Of a DNA stretch of 64,000 nt, positions 56,883 to 64,000 are shown piece after piece. The position numbers and the translations under genes were made by a program. Position 1 is the first letter of the stretch. Each line of letters starts with the position of its first letter. The DNA comes from Amycolatopsis pittospori. GTDB taxonomy: Bacteria > Actinomycetota > Actinomycetes > Mycobacteriales > Pseudonocardiaceae. The stretch spans positions 92,516 to 156,515 of the forward strand of contig NZ_JACBXD010000006.1 in the NCBI RefSeq assembly GCF_013870525.1. Reading direction: 5' to 3'. The notes beneath the pieces are model-generated. The model saw only the letters and a list, made by a program, of their open reading frames with translations. It was not told where the DNA came from and did not search any database.

Positions 56883-59867
56883 CTAGCTCACCGGCTCGAT
56901 CCAGATGTTGCGGAACTTCGGGTTCTCGCCCGGGTCACCGTGATCCTGGAGGCGGATCGCCCCCGGGCCCGCGTTCTCCGGGTTGCTGTCGCCCGTGCCG
57001 CCGTCGATGGCCACGTCGTTGTGGACCACGACGCCGTTCCACACCACCGTCACCCGGGCGTTGTCGGTCTTGTTCCCGGCACCGTCGAAACGGGCCGCGC
57101 GGAAGGTGATGTCGTAGGTCTGCCACGTTCCCGGCGCCGCCGCCATGTTCCGGTCTGGTGCCTTCTTCAGGTAGATCGCACCGGCCTCGTTGTTGGCGAG
57201 CGTTGTGTCGCCGAACGATTCCAGCACCTGGAGTTCGTAGCGTTCCTGGAGGTAGACGCCGCTGTTGCCCCTGGCCTGGCCGGTCACCTCCGGCGGGTAG
57301 TTCGGCTCGTTCCACTCGACGTGCATCCGGAAGTCGCCGAACTGCTGCTTCGTCCGGATGTCACCGCCGTTCGACTCCATCGCCCCGCCGGCCACCGGCC
57401 AGGTCGCGGCGCCGCCCGCCCGTTTCTCCCAGGCGTTCAGGTTCGTGCCGTTGAACAACTGGATCCGCTGGGCAGCCGTGACGGTGAGGCTGTCGAGGTT
57501 GACGTTGCCCGCGTCGCCGGTGTCGTAGCGGTAGGAGATCGTGTTCGCCCCGGCCTTGAGGTTGAGCGTCTCCGGTTGGGAGTTCCAGGTGTCCCAGTTG
57601 CCGGTGCTCGCGAGCCTGACTTGTTTGACCTTGGCCCCGTTGACGTACACGGTCACCGATTTGGTCCCGGGCGCCGGATCCGGGCCGTTCGAGTACCGCA
57701 GGGCCGCGTTGTAGGCCCCGGCGGTCGGCGCGTTCACCGTGAACGTCGTCGAGGCGCCCTGGTTCCAGTACCCGTCGACGAATCCGGTGCCCGCGTAACC
57801 CGCGTGGTTGGTGTTGGTCGCGGCGCCACCGGCCAGCGTGGCCCGCTCCGCCTCGTAGGTCGTGCTCGCGGCCGGGCCGCCGACCAGGGAGTTCAGCGTG
57901 TACCACGCTTCGGTGCTCCACAGCGCCGCGCCGGACTCCGACGCGAACGGCCGCGGTGACCGCACGTGCACCACGTGCCCGGCCTTCAGCCCCGCCACCT
58001 GCAGCGTGACCTTCTTGCGGTCGGGGGACAGGCTCGCGGAGGTGACGGACAGGGTCTGCTCGTCGACCTTCGGCCCGCCGTACGCCGCGGTGGGCTGGTA
58101 GCGCCACTGCTGGGCCTGGTACTTCGCCGCCAGGTTCTGCGCGGTCTCGGCCGACAGCGGCTGTGTGTACTCGAGTTCGAACCCGCCCGCGACCGCCCGC
58201 ATCGCGCGGATGTCGAAGGCGTTCGTGCCGTTCGGCGTCACCTTCTGGAGACCGTAGGCGAGCTTGCCGGGCTGACCCCAGTTGCCGCCGCCGTCGATCC
58301 CGCCGGTGTAGATCGCGCCGTCCGGACCGAGGCTGATCCGGCTGACGCCCGACTCGAGTCCTTGCGTGAGACGGAAGACAGCGCCCTGGTACTCGCCGTT
58401 GACCTTCTCCAGGAAGGCCCGCTGCAGGCCGCCGTAGGTCACGTCGCCGTACACCATCTGCCCGGCGAAGGGGCCCTGCGACAGCATGACCATGTTGCTC
58501 GGCGAGTTCGCGATCTCGTTGTGCGGCAACCACAACACGGGCGCCGTCACCGGCTTCGAGTCGAACGGGCCCGGGGGATTGGTGTAGTGGTTGAAGAAGC
58601 GGTCCTGCTTGACCCGCACCAGCTTGTTCGCGGGGAGCCAGCCGCCCTGGTTGTCGGTGACGAAGACGTCGCCTTCCGGTCCCCACCCGATGCCGTGCGG
58701 TGTGCGGAGCCCTCCGGCGATGTAGGAAACCTGGCCGGTGGCCTTGTTCACCTTGATCGTGGTGCCGCGGTTCGGCGCGGGCTGCGGATCGGTCGTCGCG
58801 CCGCCGTAGTTGATGGAGACGGAAAGGTTGGCGTAGAAGAACCCGTCCTTGTACAGCAGGCCGAACGCGAACTCGTGGAAGTTGCCGCCGAACGGCCAGG
58901 TGGCGACCGTGCGGTAGTCGTCGGTCACACCGTCGCCGTTGGTGTCGTTCAGTTCGACGAGCCGCGTCTTCTCGGAGACGTACAGCTTGCCGTCGACGTA
59001 CTTGACGCCCATCGGTTCCTTCAACCCGCTGGCGACGCGTTTCGTCCGGACCTTGGTCGGGTCGGTGTTGCCGGAGACGTTGCTCAGCAGGTGGACCTCG
59101 CCGAGCACCTTGTCCGAACCGCCCCAGGTGGCGATGGCGAGCCGCCCATCGGGCAGCCAGTCCATCCCGGTGACCTGCGGCTGGAACCCGTCGGGTCGCA
59201 GGTTCGTCAGCGTGAAGCCGGGGTGGACGGCGTTCAGCGGCAGTCCGTCACCCGGCGAATCGGCGGCGCCCTCGCATTCCTTGCGTCCCGGCGACGTCAC
59301 CCGGACGACGTCGGCGTCGGTGCTGAGCACCGAAGTGGGCACGAGCGCGAAATCGGCCGCGCCCGGTGGCCGCCATTCGAGGGTGACCTGCTGATCGGCG
59401 GTGTTGTCGAAGTGGTCGATCCGCAACGCGTGATACCCGGTGCCCAGCTGGACCGAACCGGTCGCCGGTGTCCCCGAATGCAGGCCGTCGTGGTTGATCA
59501 CCCGCTGGCCGTCGATGAGCAGCCGGGACCCGTCGTCGCTGGTGAGCCGGAACTCGTACTGGCCGGCGGTGGCGATGTTGATGTTCCCGATGACTTCGGA
59601 GACGAACTGCTCGTTGAGCCCGAAGTCGGCCGTGGAGGTCCAGTTGATCGTCGGCATCAGCTTGTCGACGTTGGGAGTCTGGCCGGACTTGATCACGCAG
59701 AGCTTGTCGATCGCGCGCTGGAGGTCGTACGTGCGGAGCGTGACTCCGGGTTGCTGGGGCGGGATGGCCGCTTCGGCCGGGGCTGTTACCAACCCGGTCA
59801 GGCCCGTGACCAGCGCCAATGAGGCGACGATGGACCGGTTGAAGCGCCTTCGGACAGACGGAAGCAT
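56883..59867 (-). CDS. Secreted multidomain sugar-active protein (PA14, beta-propeller, CBM, DUF1080)
   Basis: A 994-residue protein, ATG at 59867 after GAGGAGC. Signal peptide about residues 1-34 (FNRSIVASLALVTGLTGLVT). Domains in order: PA14 (about 70-190: FGLNEQFVSEVIGNI, SDDGSRLLIDGQRVIN); a glucose/sorbosone-dehydrogenase-like beta-propeller (about 215-520: GMDWLPDGRLAIATWGG, LRTPHGIGWGPEGDVFVTDN). A CBM6/35-type module follows (about 650-785: YEAERATLAGGAATNTNHAG), then a C-terminal DUF1080/3-keto-glycoside hydrolase module (about 790-990: LFNGTNLNAWEKRAG, GNSGVYLQERYELQVLESFG). DUF1080 enzymes cleave 3-keto-disaccharides; the propeller may oxidise sugars. The two together could act sequentially on one external sugar polymer or glycoside. 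Confidence 0.85.
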   Translation of the reverse strand: MLPSVRRRFNRSIVASLALVTGLTGLVTAPAEAAIPPQQPGVTLRTYDLQRAIDKLCVIKSGQTPNVDKLMPTINWTSTADFGLNEQFVSEVIGNINIATAGQYEFRLTSDDGSRLLIDGQRVINHDGLHSGTPATGSVQLGTGYHALRIDHFDNTADQQVTLEWRPPGAADFALVPTSVLSTDADVVRVTSPGRKECEGAADSPGDGLPLNAVHPGFTLTNLRPDGFQPQVTGMDWLPDGRLAIATWGGSDKVLGEVHLLSNVSGNTDPTKVRTKRVASGLKEPMGVKYVDGKLYVSEKTRLVELNDTNGDGVTDDYRTVATWPFGGNFHEFAFGLLYKDGFFYANLSVSINYGGATTDPQPAPNRGTTIKVNKATGQVSYIAGGLRTPHGIGWGPEGDVFVTDNQGGWLPANKLVRVKQDRFFNHYTNPPGPFDSKPVTAPVLWLPHNEIANSPSNMVMLSQGPFAGQMVYGDVTYGGLQRAFLEKVNGEYQGAVFRLTQGLESGVSRISLGPDGAIYTGGIDGGGNWGQPGKLAYGLQKVTPNGTNAFDIRAMRAVAGGFELEYTQPLSAETAQNLAAKYQAQQWRYQPTAAYGGPKVDEQTLSVTSASLSPDRKKVTLQVAGLKAGHVVHVRSPRPFASESGAALWSTEAWYTLNSLVGGPAASTTYEAERATLAGGAATNTNHAGYAGTGFVDGYWNQGASTTFTVNAPTAGAYNAALRYSNGPDPAPGTKSVTVYVNGAKVKQVRLASTGNWDTWNSQPETLNLKAGANTISYRYDTGDAGNVNLDSLTVTAAQRIQLFNGTNLNAWEKRAGGAATWPVAGGAMESNGGDIRTKQQFGDFRMHVEWNEPNYPPEVTGQARGNSGVYLQERYELQVLESFGDTTLANNEAGAIYLKKAPDRNMAAAPGTWQTYDITFRAARFDGAGNKTDNARVTVVWNGVVVHNDVAIDGGTGDSNPENAGPGAIRLQDHGDPGENPKFRNIWIEPVS

Positions 59868-60064
59868 CGTTGCTCCTCGAGGTCGGCGGCGGAGCACCTC
59901 TGTGACGTCCGCTGAACCTAAGAGGACTTTCGTCCGGCGTCAACGAAAGTATGTACAACTCGGACGAAAGTTAGCCCTAATGGTCGCGCCGCACCGTTTG
60001 CGCCATTCAGGTGGGAACTCGCCTGAGACGCGACGGTGGCCGCGGCCGGGACGACAGAGCCGGT

Positions 60065-62095
60065 ATGGATCGTTCCGGGGGTTCGCCGCTGATCCCGCAT
60101 CAACTGCCCGCCGTGACCGCCACCTTCATCGGGCGGGAGGCGGAACTGGCCAAGCTCAGCTCTTTCGCGGACCGGGGGAGGGACGGGCAGCCGATCGCGG
60201 TCGCGATCGTCGCGGGAGCGCCGGGCGTGGGAAAGACGGCGTTGGCCGTGCAGTGGGCGCATCGGCAGCGAGAGCGGTTCCCGCACGGCGATCTCTACTG
60301 CGATCTCCACGGTTACGCTCCGGGCCCGCCGACCACGCCCCATGAGGCCCTCGCCGGGTTTCTGACCGCTCTCGAAGTGCCGGGGAAGATGATCCCGCGC
60401 AGCCTCGAAGCGAAGTCGGCGCTGTTCCGGTCCCTCGTGAACGATCGACGGTTCGTCATCGTCCTCGACAACGTCACCTCCCCGGACGAGGTCCGCGCCC
60501 TGTTGCCCAGTACGTCCGGTTGCTTCGTGATGGTGACCAGCCGCAGCAGTCTTTCGGGTCTCGTCGTCCGCAACGGCGCGCACCGGATCACCCTGGACAT
60601 GCTGACCCCGGCGGAATCGGAAGCCCTGCTGCGCAAGGTGATCGGGCCGGAACGCGCGGACGCCGAACCTGGCGCGATCGCCGAACTGGCCGGCCTGTGC
60701 GGACATCTGCCGCTCGCGTTGCGGATCGCGGCCGAACGCGTGGCCGCCCATCCCTACCTGCGGCTCGCCGACCTGCTCGGCGAACTCACGTCGGAGGCGC
60801 GGACGCTGGACGCGCTCGAAACGGGCGACGACGAGATGTCCGCGCTGCGGCCCGTTTTCTCGTGGTCGTACCGGGCTCTCGATCCCGAGACCGCCCGCGT
60901 CTTCCGGGTTCTCGGCCTGCATCCCGGGCCGACCATCAGCGTGGCCGCCGCGACGGTGCTGACCGGATCCCCGCCGTCGGATGTCCGGCGCAGGCTCGAC
61001 AATCTGACCGGCGGCTGCCTCCTGTTCGAAGTCGATCGCGATCGGTTCCGGTTCCACGATCTGTTGCGCGTCTACGCGAAGGAGTGCGTCGACGCCGAGG
61101 AAACGCCCGACGAACGGGAAAACGCGCCCAAGCGGCTGCTGGAGTGGTACCTGGCCTGTGCCGATTCCGCGGATCGCGTGCTCACCCCGATGCGCAGGCG
61201 TACTCCGCTCGGTGTCACCGTCGAGCGGTCCGACCTGCTCGAATTCAGCAGCTACGGCGACGCTCTCGGCTGGTGTGAGGCCGAACAGGCCACTCTGGTC
61301 GCGTCGGTGCACGCCGCGCTGGCCGCGGACTGGCCGGAGATCGCGTGCCGGCTGCCGCTCGCTTTGTGGGCGTTCTTCACCCTGCGTAAGCCGTGGGCGG
61401 AGTGGATCGCGACCTACAAGGCGGGTGTGGAGGCCGCCCGGCGTTGCGCCGACCCGTTCAGCGAAGCCTCGCTGCTCGCCGGGCTGGGCATCGCCCACCG
61501 GGATCTGTGCCGGTTCGAGGAAGCGTTGAGGTACTTGGGATCCGCGCTCGCCATCCGGCGCCGGATCGGCGACGCCTGGGGACAGGGGCAGGCCTTGATC
61601 AGCCTTGGCATCGCCTATCACGAACAGCGGGAATTCGTCGAAGCCCTCGACTACCACGGGGAGGCGCTGGCGGTCTTCCAGGAACTCGACGACGAATGGG
61701 GGGTCGCGCAGACCCTGCACTTCCTCGGGCTGACCAACCACGAACTCGGCCGGTTCGACAAGGCCTACGAGAACCTGCAGGAGGCCTTGGACATCCGGCA
61801 TCGGATCGGCTATCGGTACGGCGAGGCGGAAACGCTGGTCGGTCTCGCGCTCGTGTTCCAGAAGATCGACCGGAGCGGGGAGTCCCACGGGCATCTCGAT
61901 CGCGCGCTCGAGATCCGCCGTGAGATGGGGGATCGCTACGGCGAAGCAGCGGCTCTGGATCATCTCGGCCAGCTCTGGGAGGCGACGGGCGAAGCCGGTC
62001 CGGCGCGGGAGTGCTGGGGCGATGCCTTGAAGATCTTCAACGAGCTGGGGGCGCCCAGGGCCGCCGACGTCTACGCCCGTCTCCAGCGGATCTAG
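60065..62095 (+). CDS. STAND (NB-ARC/AfsR-like) ATPase with C-terminal TPRs, no DNA-binding domain
   Basis: A 676-residue protein from ATG at 60065. The NB-ARC ATPase has Walker A AGAPGVGKTALAVQWA (about residue 48), the RNBS-like VIVLDNVTSPDEVR (Walker B) and the GLCGHLPLALRIAAERVA helix typical of AfsR/SARP regulators. The C-terminus has at least five TPR units (AHRDLCRFEEALRYLGSALA, AYHEQREFVEALDYHGEALA, NHELGRFDKAYENLQEALDI). The N-terminal SARP DNA-binding domain of AfsR is absent; the protein begins directly with the ATPase linker (HQLPAVTATFIGREAEL). It may be a signalling or defence-type STAND sensor rather than a regulator. It stands alone between a leftward sugar gene and a leftward methyltransferase. 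Confidence 0.85.
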   Translation: MDRSGGSPLIPHQLPAVTATFIGREAELAKLSSFADRGRDGQPIAVAIVAGAPGVGKTALAVQWAHRQRERFPHGDLYCDLHGYAPGPPTTPHEALAGFLTALEVPGKMIPRSLEAKSALFRSLVNDRRFVIVLDNVTSPDEVRALLPSTSGCFVMVTSRSSLSGLVVRNGAHRITLDMLTPAESEALLRKVIGPERADAEPGAIAELAGLCGHLPLALRIAAERVAAHPYLRLADLLGELTSEARTLDALETGDDEMSALRPVFSWSYRALDPETARVFRVLGLHPGPTISVAAATVLTGSPPSDVRRRLDNLTGGCLLFEVDRDRFRFHDLLRVYAKECVDAEETPDERENAPKRLLEWYLACADSADRVLTPMRRRTPLGVTVERSDLLEFSSYGDALGWCEAEQATLVASVHAALAADWPEIACRLPLALWAFFTLRKPWAEWIATYKAGVEAARRCADPFSEASLLAGLGIAHRDLCRFEEALRYLGSALAIRRRIGDAWGQGQALISLGIAYHEQREFVEALDYHGEALAVFQELDDEWGVAQTLHFLGLTNHELGRFDKAYENLQEALDIRHRIGYRYGEAETLVGLALVFQKIDRSGESHGHLDRALEIRREMGDRYGEAAALDHLGQLWEATGEAGPARECWGDALKIFNELGAPRAADVYARLQRI

Positions 62096-62106
62096 CCAGG
62101 GGTGGT

Positions 62107-62159
62107 GTTGCGAAAGCCACTTTCACAACACTGAAGGTTGCGAAAGTGGCTTTCGCAAC
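62107..62159. repeat. Dispersed palindrome, family A, one mismatch
   Basis: Same element as at 27726 and 56806; the left arm has TTTCACAAC instead of TTTCGCAAC. It lies between the convergent STAND and methyltransferase genes. Confidence 0.9.
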
Positions 62160-62189
62160 CGCTCCGTAGCGTGCCCGTCCGCCGCGGAT

Positions 62190-62891
62190 CTAGGTCTTCC
62201 GTGCCCAGGCGACCAGCCCTCTTTTGGTGAGGGACAGGGGAACCGCCACCTCGCGCGCGAGCCGGCGCGCGGTTCGCTCCGGAAGACCTCTGCCTCGCAG
62301 ATGCAGCGCGACCGCGGCGTGGTCGGGAAGCGTGACGAGCGGGGCGTCCCAGACGCGGACGGCGTCGACCTCGAACACCTTGCCCAGCAGGGTTTCCGCG
62401 ACCTCCGCGTCGAAGCTCGACGGGCGTCCCCACCGCGGGAGTGCCCACGCCAGTTCGGGGTCGTTCCAGCGGCTGGACGCCGATACGGCGAGGAGGCCGC
62501 CGGGGGCGAGCACCCGGCTCACTTCGGTGAGCGCCTCGATCGGGTCGGGCACGTGATGCAGCATCCACAACGCCGCGGCGCCGTCGAAGATCCCGTCGCG
62601 GAAGGGGAGACCGGCGACATCCGCCTGCACCGCGAACCCCGGCGCGTGGGAGACGTGCGACGAGAGGTCCGCGACCACCGTCGGCACGTTCCGGCGCATG
62701 AGCAAACGTGAGAGCGCTCCGGTGCCCCCGCCGACGTCCAGTACGAGTGAGCAGCCTTCGAGACGGCGAGCGATCTCCGGATGGACGTCGCCGCATGAGG
62801 AGAACCACGCCGTCGAAAGGACATTGGCCGCGAAACGTCCGGGATCGGTCTCGTAGTCGACGGGTACGGCCTCGTTCGCGGGCGTCGGCAT
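62190..62891 (-). CDS. Class I SAM-dependent methyltransferase
   Basis: A 233-residue protein, ATG at 62891, 8 bases after GAGGAG. SAM-binding motif I is LVLDVGGGTGALSRLL (about residue 50); motif II follows with VVADLS and DVAGLPFRDGIFDGAAALWM; motif III is VLAPGGLLAVSAS. The layout is that of the UbiE/Methyltransf_11 group. ALWMLHHVPDPIEAL is the usual post-II segment. The C-terminal part (LVTLPDHAAVALHLRGRGLP) is family-variable, so the substrate is unknown. It is divergent from the last gene of the window. Confidence 0.88.
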   Translation of the reverse strand: MPTPANEAVPVDYETDPGRFAANVLSTAWFSSCGDVHPEIARRLEGCSLVLDVGGGTGALSRLLMRRNVPTVVADLSSHVSHAPGFAVQADVAGLPFRDGIFDGAAALWMLHHVPDPIEALTEVSRVLAPGGLLAVSASSRWNDPELAWALPRWGRPSSFDAEVAETLLGKVFEVDAVRVWDAPLVTLPDHAAVALHLRGRGLPERTARRLAREVAVPLSLTKRGLVAWARKT

Positions 62892-62990
62892 CCAGGCACT
62901 CCTCCCGCCCACGGCCTTCCAGGGTAAGGACCGGGAGAAGCCGCCCGCGTCGTCTGCTCGGTTAGAGTGCGAAGGGAGCGAGGGAGGGCG

Positions 62991-63998
62991 ATGACGACGG
63001 GATCGGGTGAGTCCCGGCTGCGGTCGGCCGTTCTCGCGCAGGCATGGGAGGCCCTCCCCGGTGTCGAGGTCCTGTCGTCGGCCGACGGCGGACCGCTGAC
63101 GCGGACGATCAAGAAGATCATCGACCCTCTGGTGATCCGCACGGCGGCGCGTCCCCGGCTGGGGCGACCCGTGCTCGACGCGGCCGCCGCGGCGGAAGTG
63201 ACGGAACTGCTCCTCGCGGACGCGCCCCGATTGCGCGCGACGGCCGCGTGGTTCACCCATCTCAAACGTCAGCGCCGGGCCTTGCGGATCACCGCGGGCA
63301 ACGTCCAGGACGTGTGCTTTCCGCTGGCCTACGAGCTGGCGACGGGCTTCGGCACACCAGGGCCGGAGGCGCCGGCGACGGCTGCCGCGGCGTTGCGGGA
63401 CCTGCACGGCGAGGGCGGCACCACCGGCGTCGATCAGCTGACCGGCTACCTGGCGGATCCCCGGATCTCGGCGGATCTGACCTCGGAACTTCAGCGCCGC
63501 TGGCACGCCGAGTCCGCCGAACCCGTGACCGAGGACGACGTCGCGTTGCTGCGGGCCTTCGTCGATGGTCTTTCCGACGCCGCCTGGCGAGACCTCGCCG
63601 CTTCGGCCGCCGGGCACGCTTTCGGCCTCGCCTTGCGGCAACCGGGCGGTGCCGCCACCCTGACCACCGCGATCGACAAGATCTCCGGTGTGCCCGTGCC
63701 GGATCTCGGCCTCCAGCGTGGAGACCGCACTTCCGTCCCACCGCTGAACCGGCGGGACGAGACCGGCGCCGAACTCCTCGAACGCAGCGTAGAACGACGA
63801 GTCCGGGCCACCCTGCGCAGGCTGCCCGCCGCCGAGCGCGATTCGGTCGCCGACCTCGTCGACGACGAACTAGCCCGCGTCGCCGCCGGATTCGGTCTCG
63901 GCCTGCCCGCCCTCGCCGCCTGTTTCGCACTCGGCGTCGCGGTCGCCCCCGCGCTCCGGCCGCTCGACGCCGCCGTCGCCCGAAGTCTCAAGGGATAG
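62991..63998 (+). CDS. Hypothetical protein
   Basis: A 335-residue protein from ATG at 62991 after GGGAGGG, complete to TAG two bases before the window end. It is largely helical, Ala/Leu/Arg-rich, with no signal peptide. Conserved-looking stretches include GGPLTRTIKKIIDPLVIRTA, the middle RRALRITAGNVQDVCFPLAY, and a C-terminal AGFGLGLPALAACFALGVAV that might be a hydrophobic anchor. I do not recognise a family. Codon use and the good ribosome-binding site support a real gene; it is divergent from the methyltransferase. Confidence 0.6.
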   Translation: MTTGSGESRLRSAVLAQAWEALPGVEVLSSADGGPLTRTIKKIIDPLVIRTAARPRLGRPVLDAAAAAEVTELLLADAPRLRATAAWFTHLKRQRRALRITAGNVQDVCFPLAYELATGFGTPGPEAPATAAAALRDLHGEGGTTGVDQLTGYLADPRISADLTSELQRRWHAESAEPVTEDDVALLRAFVDGLSDAAWRDLAASAAGHAFGLALRQPGGAATLTTAIDKISGVPVPDLGLQRGDRTSVPPLNRRDETGAELLERSVERRVRATLRRLPAAERDSVADLVDDELARVAAGFGLGLPALAACFALGVAVAPALRPLDAAVARSLKG

Positions 63999-64000
63999 GG

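Noticed and set aside
24739..62159. Palindromes as insertion-sequence ends
   Set aside because: No transposase gene or target duplications are seen between or beside any copies.

Overview
The window is high-GC actinobacterial DNA, most like Amycolatopsis or a close relative in the Pseudonocardiaceae. The support is: DUF397/DUF5753 XRE pairs, type VII secretion accessory genes, LAL and AfsR-like regulators, dense ATGA-overlapping operons, and several families of perfect intergenic palindromes of a kind I associate with Amycolatopsis. No rRNA, tRNA, CRISPR array or insertion sequence was recognised. All calls come from reading the sequence; no database search was run.

Region 1 (1 to about 8.4 kb) looks like the right end of a prophage or integrative element and by eye is less GC-rich than the rest. 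It starts inside an endolysin-holin lysis pair closed by a terminator. A leftward operon follows, encoding a zinc-type phage protein, an Lsr2-like nucleoid protein and a serine-recombinase-like domain without its catalytic serine. Next come an XRE/DUF397 pair and small Cys-containing proteins. The most unusual part is at 5062-8107: a 52-residue Gly/Asp/Ser-rich peptide, a JmjC/ROX-type oxygenase, a coupled aldo-keto reductase and a convergent aminoglycoside-phosphotransferase-like kinase. This has the form of an undescribed RiPP-like cassette. A hairpin, an inverted-repeat segment and a truncated half of a chromosomal palindrome at 8169-8384 probably mark the element edge.

Region 2 (8.5-24.8 kb) is a lipid/polyketide locus: two regulators, an exporter, a fatty-acyl-AMP ligase, a 2165-residue PKS (ACP-KS-AT-DH-KR-ACP-carrier-like-TE), an acyl-CoA carboxylase beta subunit, a secreted antigen-85-type esterase and a secreted lipase. 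The gene order echoes the mycolate locus fadD32-pks13-accD4 with its mycolyltransferases, but the PKS carries its own DH and KR.

Region 3 (24.8-34.5 kb) looks like one catabolic regulon for a 2-hydroxyacid/glyoxylate/hydroxyaspartate-type substrate. It holds a BhcB-like dehydratase, a PAS-HTH regulator, RidA, a GntR/FCD regulator, a MatC-like carrier, a BhcA-like aminotransferase, a flavin/Fe-S 2-hydroxyacid dehydrogenase and a fumarylacetoacetase-family enzyme. The same 12-bp motif (TATACCGTRTAC) lies before the GntR gene and between the carrier and aminotransferase genes.

Region 4 (34.5-49.4 kb) is mixed: a tiny secreted peptide, a Tat multicopper oxidase with a membrane partner and divergent LysR regulator, a chymotrypsin-fold secreted protease, an SGNH hydrolase with TetR, two membrane proteins, a secreted endonuclease/phosphatase-fold enzyme, a Dabb protein with an MFS exporter, a large LAL regulator and a CysZ/EI24 membrane protein.

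Region 5 (49.4-56.7 kb) is a type VII secretion satellite with PE/PPE-like, EspC-like and EspG-like proteins, two YbaB-like proteins and two peptidoglycan hydrolases, but no secretion ATPase or membrane core. Region 6 (56.8-64 kb) holds a multidomain secreted sugar-active protein, a STAND/TPR protein, a methyltransferase and an unknown protein.
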